Below are positions 24,747 to 34,007 of a stretch of 64,000 nt of DNA, one piece after another; position 1 is the stretch's first letter, and every line of letters begins with the position of its first letter. The position numbers and the translations under genes are program-made. The notes under the pieces are model-generated. The model was given only the letters and a program-made list of their open reading frames with translations, was not told the origin of the DNA and made no database searches. The stretch is from assembly GCF_002082565.1 (NCBI RefSeq), contig NZ_CP020562.1:1178001-1242000 (forward strand), given 5' to 3'. This DNA comes from Halomonas sp. GT. GTDB taxonomy: Bacteria; Pseudomonadota; Gammaproteobacteria; Pseudomonadales; Halomonadaceae.

Positions 24747-25787
24747 ATGAAGAAAGTAGCGCATGTTGTTAAAACACCTGGGGCAAGCAGCTGCTTGAAT
24801 GGCGGTAATAAAGTTGCGCTGGTATTGGGAAGTGGAGGGGCTAGGGGGTACGCCCATATCGGCGTTATTGAAGCACTGGAAGCGCGCGGCTTCGAGATAA
24901 TTTCGATTGCGGGTTGCTCCATGGGCGCGCTAATTGCTGGTATTTATGCCGCTGGAAAGCTGCCTGAATACCGGGAGTGGGTGTGTAACCTGGATTACTT
25001 AGACGTGCTCAAGCTGGTCGATGTGACCTGGAGTCCGATGGGCGCCATGCGAGCGAATAAGGTCATGAATAAGCTTGAAGAGCTGGTCGGCGATATGCTG
25101 ATCGAAGATCTGCCTATTCCGGTGACGACCGTCGCGACAGATCTGGTTCGTCAACGTGAAGTGTGGTTTCAAAATGGCCCTTTACTCCAGGCAATCCGTG
25201 CCTCTATTGCCGTGCCGGGTGTCATTACCCCGGTGCATGTGGGGGATCAGGTGCTCGTTGATGGAGGCTTACTGAACCCATTGCCGATGATGCCGATATT
25301 AGCCGCCCACGAAGCGGATTTTGTGGTGGCGGTTAACGTGACGGCACACAGTCCGCAACCCATTACGTTAGAGGAGTTGTTACCCAGTGAAGGTGCAAGC
25401 GACAGCCGGACTGAGTTAGAGCGCGACCGCGATGCTAATATTGGCGGTTGGATGGACGATGTGCGTGCCACTACGCGCCGCCTGTGGGATGGGCTGGGAG
25501 GCAGCAATGGCGAAGAGAGCGATGTTGATGAAACCGTTGACCTGCGTGGTAAGCGTGAATGGGGCAAGCTCGATATGATTCTAGAGTCGTTTGATATCAC
25601 CCAGGCGGCGCTCGCGAAGTATAAAATCGCAGGCTATCCGCCGGATGTATTGATCGAAATTCCCAAAACTGTTTGCAGTACTTACGAGTTTCACCGGGCC
25701 AACGAATTAATTCGTCTGGGGCGGCATCTTGCAGATGAAGCGCTGGAGCGCCGAATGCCAGGCATTGCCTCGGATGCCACCGAGTAA
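24747..25787 (+). CDS. Patatin-like phospholipase (RssA/NTE type)
   Basis: 346 residues. Glycine-rich oxyanion loop GSGGARGYAHIG, nucleophile S58 in G-C-S-M-G, catalytic D172 in DGGLLNPLP: a complete Ser-Asp dyad. Family members release fatty acids from phospholipids. No signal peptide or membrane helix is evident. The ATG at 24747 lies six bases from AGGAAG; a GTG at 24741 abuts that site and is unlikely. Confidence 0.88.
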   Translation: MKKVAHVVKTPGASSCLNGGNKVALVLGSGGARGYAHIGVIEALEARGFEIISIAGCSMGALIAGIYAAGKLPEYREWVCNLDYLDVLKLVDVTWSPMGAMRANKVMNKLEELVGDMLIEDLPIPVTTVATDLVRQREVWFQNGPLLQAIRASIAVPGVITPVHVGDQVLVDGGLLNPLPMMPILAAHEADFVVAVNVTAHSPQPITLEELLPSEGASDSRTELERDRDANIGGWMDDVRATTRRLWDGLGGSNGEESDVDETVDLRGKREWGKLDMILESFDITQAALAKYKIAGYPPDVLIEIPKTVCSTYEFHRANELIRLGRHLADEALERRMPGIASDATE

Positions 25788-25817
25788 ACCGCTGATTAAA
25801 CGTAGTGAAATAGCCGC

Positions 25818-26384
25818 TTACTGCCCGCGCTTGCGTAGCAGAATATACACCGCGCCTGTGCCGCCATCGATATCGGTGGCGGAACAGAACGCCAAGACGC
25901 CGGGCCACTCTCTTAACCACGCATTGGTATGGCTTTTAAGTACCGGAAAATCTGAGGTGGTGCCCCACGCCTTACCATGCACCACTAGAACACAGCGCAT
26001 GCCTTGTGCAGCGGCGTCGCGTAAAAAACTTTCCAACTCAATCCTAGCTTCTTCTAGGGTATAGCCGTGTAAATCCAGCCCCGCTTGCCAAGCGGTTTGA
26101 CCACGCTTTAACTGGCTTAAGGTGCGCCAGGGCAGGTCGGGCACGCTAAACTCCAGATACTCAGAAGGGCGTACCGCCTCTACTCGGCCGTCGGATGTGC
26201 GACCGCTAGTTTGCAGCGTGTTGCTCTCTACCGCCGCTTGTCGACGTGCTTGCTGGGCCGCTTCGTCATTACGCTTAGGCTTGCCGGGGTCAGCTTGATT
26301 ACTAGCAATACGGCGCACGCCTGCTGCCTGCAGCGCTTGGCGAAAGGCACTGATATCGTCGTCGTTGGGCAGGTGTCGCGTCAT
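25818..26384 (-). CDS. Smr-domain protein (SmrA/YdaL-like)
   Basis: 188 residues. The C-terminal Smr domain starts at DLHGYTLEEAR (about residue 95) and continues with RCVLVVHGKAWG and GGTGAVYILLRK. Small bacterial Smr proteins are nucleases; SmrB cleaves mRNA at collided ribosomes, while SmrA's role is less clear. The loop is HGKAWG rather than the usual H-G-K-G. It converges with the patatin gene, 30 bases apart. Confidence 0.85.
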   Translation of the reverse strand: MTRHLPNDDDISAFRQALQAAGVRRIASNQADPGKPKRNDEAAQQARRQAAVESNTLQTSGRTSDGRVEAVRPSEYLEFSVPDLPWRTLSQLKRGQTAWQAGLDLHGYTLEEARIELESFLRDAAAQGMRCVLVVHGKAWGTTSDFPVLKSHTNAWLREWPGVLAFCSATDIDGGTGAVYILLRKRGQ

Positions 26385-26584
26385 GGTCGGCTCAAGTAGA
26401 AAAATGAAGTGTTAACAAATAAGCATAATTGAGAAGCGCACAGTATAGCGAGCTTGTCGTTGCTGTGAACCTACCGTTCCTGTAAACCATGGCTGTGAAC
26501 CGTTCACTGCGAACCACGCGCTGTGAACCAGGCGGCGTCAAAGGTACAATCCTTCTATGAACTTTTTACACGCCAGGAGCCGCT

Positions 26585-27544
26585 GTGACCACGCATCTCA
26601 ATGATGAGACCTCCCACTCAATGCTTTCGTTGCCGGAGTCGGCATTAGTAAGCGAGCTTTTTACACTGCGCGACTATTTACGCTGGGTGTCCAGCGAGTT
26701 TTATCTGGCGGGGCTGCACTATGGGCATGGCACAGAATCGCCCTGGGACGAGGCTGTTGCGCTTTGCTTAGGCGCACTGCACCTACCGTGGAACGTCGAT
26801 CCTGCTGTGCTGGACGCACGCCTATTGCCAATAGAGCGCGAGCGTATTATCCGTTTTGCGCGAGAGCGGGTGACGACTCGCCGCCCGCTGCCTTACTTGC
26901 TGGGCGAAGCTTTTTTTGCAGGATTCCCGTTCAGCGTTGACGAGCGCGTGTTAATTCCGCGCTCGCCCATTGCCGAGCTGATTGAAGACGGCTTTGCAGC
27001 ATGGTTCCCAGAAGAACCGCCTGCCCGAGTATTAGATTTATGCACCGGTTCTGGCTGCATTGGCATTGCCACTGCGCTGGTATTGCCTACCTGCGAGGTG
27101 GCGTTGGCGGATATTAGCCAGGATGCCTTGGCAGTTGCTCGTCAAAACATTACGCGTCACGACGTTGGTGATCGCGTACGGGCCGTCGAATCCGATGTGT
27201 TTGATGGACTGGAGGGGCAGCGCTTTGACCTGATCGTATCTAACCCACCCTATGTTGATGCGCGAGATCTAGCCACCATGCCTGCCGAGTTCCGCCATGA
27301 GCCTGCCTTGGCATTGGGCGCTGGTAACGACGGGTTGGATATCGTGCGACGTATTCTGCGTGAGGGACGCCAGCACTTAACCGACGAGGGCTGGCTGATT
27401 GTTGAAGTTGGCAATTCCGACCGCCATGTGGAGGCTGCTTTCCCTGAAGTGCCCTTTATCTGGCTTGAATTCGAGCGTGGCGGCCAGGGTGTTTTTGCCT
27501 TGAGCGCCGCTGAACTCGACGCCCATGCGGCGTCTTTTGCGTGA
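26585..27544 (+). CDS. prmB: 50S ribosomal protein L3 glutamine methyltransferase PrmB
   Basis: 319 residues. N-terminal helical domain, then a Rossmann methyltransferase: the SAM loop [13 protein letters not shown] near residue 155 and the substrate motif [11 protein letters not shown] near residue 220. PrmB methylates Gln150 of ribosomal protein L3. The start is a GTG at 26585 after CAGGAG. aroC begins 13 bases after its stop, an arrangement common in gammaproteobacteria. The paralogous release-factor enzyme PrmC is also in this window (54356-55216). Confidence 0.93.
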   Translation: MTTHLNDETSHSMLSLPESALVSELFTLRDYLRWVSSEFYLAGLHYGHGTESPWDEAVALCLGALHLPWNVDPAVLDARLLPIERERIIRFARERVTTRRPLPYLLGEAFFAGFPFSVDERVLIPRSPIAELIEDGFAAWFPEEPPARVLDLCTGSGCIGIATALVLPTCEVALADISQDALAVARQNITRHDVGDRVRAVESDVFDGLEGQRFDLIVSNPPYVDARDLATMPAEFRHEPALALGAGNDGLDIVRRILREGRQHLTDEGWLIVEVGNSDRHVEAAFPEVPFIWLEFERGGQGVFALSAAELDAHAASFA

Positions 27545-27557
27545 GGAGCTAACGCCC

Positions 27558-28649
27558 ATGTCTGGCAATACCTTTGGCAAGCTATTTACCGTTACCACGT
27601 TTGGTGAGAGCCACGGCCCTGCTTTGGGCGCTATTGTTGACGGTTGCCCGCCCGGCATACCGATCAGTGAAGCAGACTTGCAGCTCGATCTAGATCGCCG
27701 CCGTCCAGGTAGCTCTCGGCATACCACTCAGCGTAAAGAGCCAGATCAGGTGCGGATTCTTTCTGGCGTTTTTGAAGGCAAAACTACGGGTACGTCGATT
27801 GGTTTATTGATTGAGAACACCGACCAGCGCTCCAAAGACTACTCTAAAATCAAAGATCAATTCCGTCCCGCCCACGCTGACTACACTTACCATCATAAGT
27901 ATGGGCACCGCGATTATCGGGGCGGCGGTCGTTCTAGCGCGCGGGAAACTGCCATGCGTGTTGCCGCTGGCGCTATTGCCAAGCAGGTACTGGCTGCGCA
28001 AGGGATTCAGATTCGTGGTTATATGAGCCAGTTAGGGCCAATTAAAATCGAATTTAAAACCTGGAACGCGGTAGGCGAAAATGCCTTCTTTTGCCCTGAC
28101 CCGGACAAAGTGGCCGAACTTGAAGACTACATGGATCAGTTGCGTCGGGATCAAGATTCAGTGGGCGCTGAAATTACCGTGATTGCCGACGGTGTGCCGG
28201 TCGGGTTAGGCGAGCCAGTCTTCGACCGTTTAGATGCTGATTTGGCGCATGGTTTGATGAGCATCAATGCGGTAAAAGGGATAGAGATCGGGGCTGGATT
28301 TGGTTGCATTGCTCAGCGTGGTAGCGAGCACCGTGACGAGATGACGCCTGAAGGGTTTCTTTCTAATCACGCAGGTGGGGTGTTGGGCGGAATTTCCAGT
28401 GGCCAACCGATTGTCGCTCGATTAGCGTTGAAACCAACGTCAAGTATTACCACGCCTGGGCGTTCAATTGATGTACATGGTCAGCCAGTTGAGGTAATAA
28501 CGAAAGGCCGCCATGATCCCTGTGTCGGTATCCGCGCGACGCCTATCGCTGAGGCGATGATGGCAATCACGCTGCTAGACCATTGGCTACGTCATCGTGG
28601 ACAGAATGGAGACGTTAGCGTTGATACGCCGCGTTTAGAACAACAATAA
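27558..28649 (+). CDS. aroC: Chorismate synthase
   Basis: 363 residues. The start [20 protein letters not shown] is the family's first signature, and [16 protein letters not shown] and [17 protein letters not shown] follow. It converts EPSP to chorismate using reduced FMN, the last shared step to aromatic amino acids. I use ATG 27558 with GAGGAG nine bases upstream; an in-frame ATG at 27525 lies inside prmB and has no such site. Confidence 0.97.
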   Translation: MSGNTFGKLFTVTTFGESHGPALGAIVDGCPPGIPISEADLQLDLDRRRPGSSRHTTQRKEPDQVRILSGVFEGKTTGTSIGLLIENTDQRSKDYSKIKDQFRPAHADYTYHHKYGHRDYRGGGRSSARETAMRVAAGAIAKQVLAAQGIQIRGYMSQLGPIKIEFKTWNAVGENAFFCPDPDKVAELEDYMDQLRRDQDSVGAEITVIADGVPVGLGEPVFDRLDADLAHGLMSINAVKGIEIGAGFGCIAQRGSEHRDEMTPEGFLSNHAGGVLGGISSGQPIVARLALKPTSSITTPGRSIDVHGQPVEVITKGRHDPCVGIRATPIAEAMMAITLLDHWLRHRGQNGDVSVDTPRLEQQ

Positions 28650-28709
28650 CAGCACGGTGCGCTTGGCGTAACGCTGCTACACTCTAGGAAGATGGTTAAG
28701 GAGTCGCCT

Positions 28710-29120
28710 ATGAAGATCAACGTTGAATTTGACCTGACACCGGATGAGTTTCGCCAATCGCTAGGGCTGCCGGATGTTGAGGCGTTTCAGCAAAGCCTGC
28801 TGGAAAATATTCAGCGGCAAATGGAGTCTGGGGTGGATGGCTACGACCCCATGAGTCTAATGCGTCCTTTCCTGCAGCAGCCGATGATGCAGCAAGGTCT
28901 TTCCCAAGGGTTGGCTAACTTCGGCACATATCAACAAATGATGTTGGACATGTTGCGCAAAGCAGGCTCCTCCGGCAGCAGTGCCGAACAGGATGGCGGT
29001 ACAGATCAAGGCGAGTCACAAGAGCCGGCCAAGCCAGCAGCGTCAGGTAGAAGCGCATCAAGTGCGAGAAGCTCCAAAGCGAAAGCGACAGCTTCTTCGC
29101 GTTCTCGCGCTAAAGGGTAG
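28710..29120 (+). CDS. DUF6489-like protein of the PHA locus
   Basis: 136 residues. The N-terminus KINVEFDLTPDEFRQSLGLP resembles DUF6489 proteins. The middle is helical and Gln/Met-rich, and residues 85-136 are a low-complexity Ser/Ala/Lys tail similar in style to the tail of the next protein, the phasin. The ATG at 28710 is six bases after AAGGAG. Its position before phasin and phaC suggests a granule-associated role, which is inference from context. Confidence 0.65.
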   Translation: MKINVEFDLTPDEFRQSLGLPDVEAFQQSLLENIQRQMESGVDGYDPMSLMRPFLQQPMMQQGLSQGLANFGTYQQMMLDMLRKAGSSGSSAEQDGGTDQGESQEPAKPAASGRSASSARSSKAKATASSRSRAKG

Positions 29121-29275
29121 AACTGTCATGTGAAATGTGTAGCGTTGCTGAGCGTGCTGCTAAGAATGTTGCAAAGCAGCATTGCAGCGTTTACTCTTTT
29201 TGCAGTGCAGCAATTTTGCCAAGTGATGAGCCACTCCAGGCTCATGCCAAGGAACGAGAGACAGGAGCAGACACT

Positions 29276-29686
29276 ATGCAAGATAAAATGATGGACGCCT
29301 TTAGTACCCAAACTCGCCAAATGTTTGAGCCAATGCGTAAGATGAACTCGCTAATGCTCAACAATATGGAAAAAATGACCCAGTACCAGCTGGAAGCAAT
29401 GAAACGCTACAGCCAAATGGGCACCGAGCGCATCCGTAGCGCGACGGAAATTAACGATGCAGAAAGCCTGCGTGACTTTGGCACCAAACAAGCCGAAATG
29501 ATGAACGAGCTTTCTCAGCAAATGCAGGAAGATGCCCGTGTCATGGGTGAGATGAGCTTGCAGTTCAAATCCGAAATGGAAAAGCTATTCAGCGAAGCTG
29601 GGCAGAAAATGAGCGAGCAAGCCACCTCTGCAACGAAAAGCGAACAGCCTGCGAAATCGACTAGCCAGTCTTCACGTAAAAGCTAA
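29276..29686 (+). CDS. phaP: Phasin (PHA granule protein)
   Basis: 136 residues, helical and Met/Gln-rich, with a Ser/Lys-rich tail. The pattern MFEPMRKMNSLMLNNMEKM followed by YSQMGTERIRSATEINDAE matches phasin-family proteins, which coat polyhydroxyalkanoate granules. The ATG at 29276 stands eight bases after ACAGGAG. A hairpin separates it from phaC, which may lower phaC expression relative to the abundant phasin. Confidence 0.85.
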   Translation: MQDKMMDAFSTQTRQMFEPMRKMNSLMLNNMEKMTQYQLEAMKRYSQMGTERIRSATEINDAESLRDFGTKQAEMMNELSQQMQEDARVMGEMSLQFKSEMEKLFSEAGQKMSEQATSATKSEQPAKSTSQSSRKS

Positions 29687-29699
29687 ACGCAACTATGTT

Positions 29700-29726
29700 C
29701 GCGGCGCCTCCAAGGCGCCGCGTTCT
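29700..29726 (+). terminator. Terminator/attenuator between phasin and phaC
   Basis: Perfect stem CGCGGCGCC / GGCGCCGCG around TCCAA, followed by TTCTTTT. It probably allows partial read-through to phaC. Confidence 0.7.
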
Positions 29727-29779
29727 TTTGGATGATGTGCCTGGGCAGAGAATGCCAAGCAGGTGAGGGGAGAGTGAGT

Positions 29780-31633
29780 ATGCTGTCAGGGTGGAAAATG
29801 CCGTCTCAAGGTGTTTCTCAAGAAGAGCTTGAAGCATGGAAAGTGCAGCTAAGCGATGTTGGTGAACAGTACAAAGGCCTGCTTGAGGATTTACTGTCAC
29901 GGATAGCACCCAGCGAAGCTGCTGACTCCGTCTACAGTGATATGCGCGAAAGCTTTGAAGCCGCCGCACAGTCGCTCATGAGTAACCCTAACCTGCTGTG
30001 GCAAACTCAGTCCCGCTTACTGCAAGATCAGTGGCTACTTTGGCAGCAGGGTGTGCGAGCGATGTCTGGCGAGCAAGTGACGCCATTGATAACGCCTGCA
30101 AAAGGCGACCGCCGCTTTAAAGATGAAGCCTGGACACAAGAGCCTTACTACTTAGCGATTATGCAGCAATATTTACTGTTTTCGCAGATGGTAGAGGAGC
30201 TTATTGAAGGTCTGGATGGTTTAGACCCGACACAGAAACGCAACCTAGCGTTTTATGCTCGGCAATTAGTAAGCGCCATGTCGCCTACTAATTTCGTATC
30301 GACTAACCCTGAGGTCATGCGGTGTACGTTAGAAACACGCGGGCAGAACTTGGTGGATGGTTTGACGCGTCTGCGAGAAGACCTGGCGAACTCTGCCGAA
30401 GGTATTAACGTACGCATGACCGATCGAAGTGCCTTTGGTGTTGGCGATAACATTGCTGTCACCCCAGGTGCCGTGGTGTATGAAAATGAGCTGATTCAGT
30501 TAATTCAATACACCCCTACCACGGAAAAAACCTTTAAAACCCCACTGTTGATCGTGCCCCCATGGATCAATAAGTACTACATTCTCGACCTGCGAGAAGA
30601 CAATTCGCTGGTTAAGTGGATGGTGGATCAAGGGCATACGGTATTTCTGATTTCCTGGCGTAACCCTGGCCTAGAACAGCGTGACATCACGTGGGCTGAT
30701 TACATGCAAATGGGCCCCATCAGCGCGATGGATGCTATTGAGCAAGCCTGTGGTGAAAAGTCAGTCAACCTGTTGAGTTACTGTGTGGGTGGCACACTAA
30801 CTGCCTCTACAGTCGCTTATCTGACAAGCACGCGGCGTGGTCGAAAAGTGAAGTCTGTTACCTATATGGCGACGTTGCAGGACTTTCGCGATCCTGGTGA
30901 TATTGGCGTATTCCTTAACGAACGTGTGGTTGAGGGAATTGAAAACACGCTAGAAATGAAAGGCTATTTAGATGGCCGCTCGATGGCCTACACCTTTAAC
31001 TTATTGCGTGAAAATGATCTCTTCTGGTCGTTCTACATCAATAATTATCTGAAAGGCGAAACGCCCGCCGCGTTTGACTTGCTGTACTGGAATACTGATG
31101 GGACTAACCTGCCAGCCGGTACCCATGCTTGGTACTTGCGCCATATGTACCTGGAAAACCGTTTAGTAGAACCCGGTGGTATCGAACTGGACGAGGTGAA
31201 GATTGATCTTCGTAAAATCTCGACGCCGTGCTACTTCGTTTCGACGAAAGAAGATCATATCGCTAAGTGGAACAGTACGTATTATGGCGCGCTGTTGCCC
31301 AAAGGGCCGGTGACGTTTGTATTGGGTGGTTCTGGCCACATTGCGGGCATTGTGAACCCTCCCCATAAGAATAAATACGGCTACTGGACCAACGATGCGC
31401 TGCCCGACACCCATGAAGCGTGGCAGGAAGGCTCGACCTTTAACGAAGGCTCCTGGTGGCCGCACTGGCAAGCATGGGTAACGGAGAACGGCTATGCAGA
31501 TCCAGAACCGGAAAAAATGGTGCCTGCGCGTCAGCCGGGAGAAGGTGAACTAAGCGTGATTGAAAGCGCGCCCGGGCGCTATGTGAAAATGACGATTCCT
31601 GAGGTGCTGGGCGAAATTCCCTCCGCGGAATGA
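29780..31633 (+). CDS. phaC: Class I poly(3-hydroxyalkanoate) synthase PhaC
   Basis: 617 residues from the ATG at 29780, seven bases after GGGGAG. Catalytic triad from family alignment: C335 in LLSYCVGGTL, D492 in KEDHIAKW, H520 in GSGHIAGI. The lipase-like box is S-Y-C-V-G rather than the common G-x-C-x-G, a variant I know from Halomonas PhaC. The enzyme polymerises hydroxyacyl-CoA onto PHA granules. No phaE or phaR is adjacent, consistent with class I. phaA and phaB are not in the window. Confidence 0.95.
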   Translation: MLSGWKMPSQGVSQEELEAWKVQLSDVGEQYKGLLEDLLSRIAPSEAADSVYSDMRESFEAAAQSLMSNPNLLWQTQSRLLQDQWLLWQQGVRAMSGEQVTPLITPAKGDRRFKDEAWTQEPYYLAIMQQYLLFSQMVEELIEGLDGLDPTQKRNLAFYARQLVSAMSPTNFVSTNPEVMRCTLETRGQNLVDGLTRLREDLANSAEGINVRMTDRSAFGVGDNIAVTPGAVVYENELIQLIQYTPTTEKTFKTPLLIVPPWINKYYILDLREDNSLVKWMVDQGHTVFLISWRNPGLEQRDITWADYMQMGPISAMDAIEQACGEKSVNLLSYCVGGTLTASTVAYLTSTRRGRKVKSVTYMATLQDFRDPGDIGVFLNERVVEGIENTLEMKGYLDGRSMAYTFNLLRENDLFWSFYINNYLKGETPAAFDLLYWNTDGTNLPAGTHAWYLRHMYLENRLVEPGGIELDEVKIDLRKISTPCYFVSTKEDHIAKWNSTYYGALLPKGPVTFVLGGSGHIAGIVNPPHKNKYGYWTNDALPDTHEAWQEGSTFNEGSWWPHWQAWVTENGYADPEPEKMVPARQPGEGELSVIESAPGRYVKMTIPEVLGEIPSAE

Positions 31634-31699
31634 TGTGCCACCATAGCATGATAGTCTGATAATCAGACGCTACGTTTGTCGTTCAGTTAGAGCAGTAGA

Positions 31700-31752
31700 A
31701 AATGGCGGTGATGTCCTATTAGGAGTGATCTAATAGGGTATCACCGCCATTT
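31700..31752. repeat. Near-perfect 53-base palindrome downstream of phaC
   Basis: Two stacked stems, AAATGGCGGTGAT / ATCACCGCCATTT (13 bp) and CCTATTAG / CTAATAGG (8 bp), joined by a symmetric GT/GT internal loop, with loop GAGTGAT. There is no immediate T-run, but TTTTTT lies 13 bases on. It could end phaC transcription in either direction or be a small mobile palindrome. Confidence 0.65.
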
Positions 31753-32190
31753 GCATTACTCCCTTTTTTATAGGGTTACCTTCTCTATATCTACCGTTAA
31801 TGTCTCTTCTGCCCTAGCAAAAACAGGCTAATAGGCGACCTACATAAACACCGTGCTCGAAGGCAGAAGGAGTAATCAGAAGTCCGTGATCATCATCAAC
31901 GCATAACCTAATTTGTTATTTATTGAAAATGTTAAATCAGGGTTTAGGTGCTAAGGATAATAATCAGAGAAAAATTAGTGGATACGCGTTGGTAGTGCGT
32001 TAATGGTTCGTTGAGCAACGATTAGTGCTAAAAGTTGTTATGCCCGCTAGCTTTTATTGCTGTATTTTTTATAAGACTATTATGAAGTAATTGTATGCTG
32101 GTAAATTTGATGTATATTAAATTATGTTAACCTGCGGCAAGATAACTTAGCCTTAAGAAAGTAATTTTTTTGTTAACCGAGGCGCTAGCC
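31753..32190. other. AT-rich intergenic region before the amidohydrolase
   Basis: No gene recognised. It becomes AT-rich toward 32160 and presumably carries the amidohydrolase promoter, which I could not define. Confidence 0.4.
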
Positions 32191-33672
32191 ATGCCCCCTA
32201 TAGCCCATTCTCTATTTTCACCAGTGCTAACAGATGCCCACGCTCATCATAGCCATGGGGCATGCTGTTGTGGGTCGCCGATATTGCAACGCTTTCATGA
32301 ACGAGTGATGGCAGAGATAACCCGCCGCCAAATGATTGGAGGAACAGCGGCGGTGATGGCGCTTTTCGCAGGTTTCCGTGTGCCGTTTGCTGTTGGTCAA
32401 CAACCTAAAGCCCATGATGGACCGCTACTGCTAACCAATTTAAGGCTGTTTGATGGCAGCGGTGGTTCGCTGCGTGATGGCGTATCAATCAGGGTAGAAG
32501 ATGGTCGTGTCGACGCTATTCTAGACAGTAGCGGAGAAGTGGACGGTATTGATGTCATTGATTGCGGCGGTCGTGTATTGATGCCAGGTTTGATTGATGC
32601 CCATTGGCACACCACTTTAGCGGCCATCTCCCAAATGGAAGCCATGACCGCTGATATTGGCTATTTGCACTTGGTGGCAGCAAGAGAAGCAGAGCGAACC
32701 CTGATGCGCGGCGTTACTTCGGTGAGGGATGTTGGGGGACCGGCGTTTGCGCTAAAGCGTGCTATTGATGAAGGTATTGTGAATGGCCCTAGGATATTTC
32801 CCGCAGGGGCGATGATTTCTCAAACATCGGGCCACGGTGATTTTAGAATGCGCCATGATATACCTCGTGGAAGCACAACGCCGCTAAGTGAAGCAGAACG
32901 TCAGGGAGTCGCAGTAATTGCAGATGGCGAAGCTGAAGTGCTTCGACGCACGCGTGAGCAGCTGATGCTAGGGGCTTCTCAGATCAAGTTGATGGCTGGC
33001 GGTGGAGTAGCCTCGCTTTATGACCCGTTAGATAGCACCCAGTTTACGGAACGAGAACTACGCGCAGCGGTTGAGGCTGCCGATGATTGGGGCACCTATG
33101 TGATGGTGCATGTCTATACGCCCCGCGGCATACAACGCGCTCTGCGGGCTGGTGTTAAGTCAATTGAGCATGGACAATTAGCAGATGAAGAATCGGTAAG
33201 AATGATGGCTGGAGAGGGGGCGTGGTGGAGCCTTCAGCCTTTCCTGCAAGATGAAGATGCCAACGTTTATCCTGACGCTGCTCGCCGAGAGTCTCAACGC
33301 CAGGTGGCTGAAGGCACTGTTCGCGCCTATGAAATGGCGCAGCGGTTTAATGTGAAAACTGCCTGGGGGACAGACATTCTCTTTAGCCCTAAGAATACGC
33401 CAAATCAACTTCGGCATTTGGCAAAGTTAACGCGCTTTTATGATCCGCTAACCGTATTGGCAATGGCAACGGGGCATAACGGTGATTTGTTGTCACTTTC
33501 AGGCCCTCGTAATCCTTATCCTGGTGTACTTGGTCGCATTGAGCCGGGTGCTCTGGCTGACCTCTTAGTCGTTGATGGCGATCCAAGTCGTGATCTTGAT
33601 TTTTTAACCGACCCAGAACGTAACTTACGCATGATTATGAAAGGCGGTCAAATTTACAAGGATGAGTTATAA
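32191..33672 (+). CDS. Imidazolonepropionase-like amidohydrolase, probably Tat-exported
   Basis: 493 residues. Metal and catalytic motifs of the amidohydrolase superfamily: DAHWHT (H-x-H), QIKLMAGGG (carboxylated Lys), MVHVYTP, SIEHGQ and WGTDIL (Asp). This fits the imidazolonepropionase/prolidase-like branch. Before the core lies TRRQMIGGTAAVMALFAGF, a twin-arginine-type signal. It is preceded by a 40-residue His/Cys-rich leader including ACCCG and AHAHHSHG, unusual for a Tat signal; the real start might be ATG 32308 (MAEITRRQM). Substrate unknown. Confidence 0.82.
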   Translation: MPPIAHSLFSPVLTDAHAHHSHGACCCGSPILQRFHERVMAEITRRQMIGGTAAVMALFAGFRVPFAVGQQPKAHDGPLLLTNLRLFDGSGGSLRDGVSIRVEDGRVDAILDSSGEVDGIDVIDCGGRVLMPGLIDAHWHTTLAAISQMEAMTADIGYLHLVAAREAERTLMRGVTSVRDVGGPAFALKRAIDEGIVNGPRIFPAGAMISQTSGHGDFRMRHDIPRGSTTPLSEAERQGVAVIADGEAEVLRRTREQLMLGASQIKLMAGGGVASLYDPLDSTQFTERELRAAVEAADDWGTYVMVHVYTPRGIQRALRAGVKSIEHGQLADEESVRMMAGEGAWWSLQPFLQDEDANVYPDAARRESQRQVAEGTVRAYEMAQRFNVKTAWGTDILFSPKNTPNQLRHLAKLTRFYDPLTVLAMATGHNGDLLSLSGPRNPYPGVLGRIEPGALADLLVVDGDPSRDLDFLTDPERNLRMIMKGGQIYKDEL

Positions 33673-34007
33673 GGATGAGTGGTAAGGAATAAAATTTTTG
33701 ACTAATTATTAGAGAAATTTGACTAAAACGATGGTTTTATTCTTAGTAATGAAAAGGTATTTTGTTTTTTCTTAAGTCTCATAGAGGGCTCTTTGGAGGT
33801 GTTATCTACCTAAAAGGCGAAAAGAGTCTTTAAATAGAGTCGTGGAAAAAAGTCATTGGCTGCTGCGCTACTCTTTTGCTGACAAGTGAGCAAAAACTAA
33901 AGTGCAATATTTTATATTCATGTAACTTAGTCGGCAATTTCCCCCACCTCCCGCTAGCGAGCCAATGTCTTTTTGCGGGAGATAGGGGCACTTACCTAGC
34001 CATTAAG
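33673..34007. other. Convergent intergenic region
   Basis: Between the amidohydrolase and lnt, both ending here. I see no gene and no canonical terminator, only a weak TTTTGCT/AGTGAGCAAAA inverted repeat near 33875-33897. Confidence 0.4.

Noticed and set aside
27525..27557. Longer aroC start inside prmB
   Set aside because: The MSGNTFGK start at 27558 has a GAGGAG site and matches the family N-terminus.
29135..29275. N-terminal extension of the phasin
   Set aside because: No phasin similarity; the ATG at 29276 has an ACAGGAG site.
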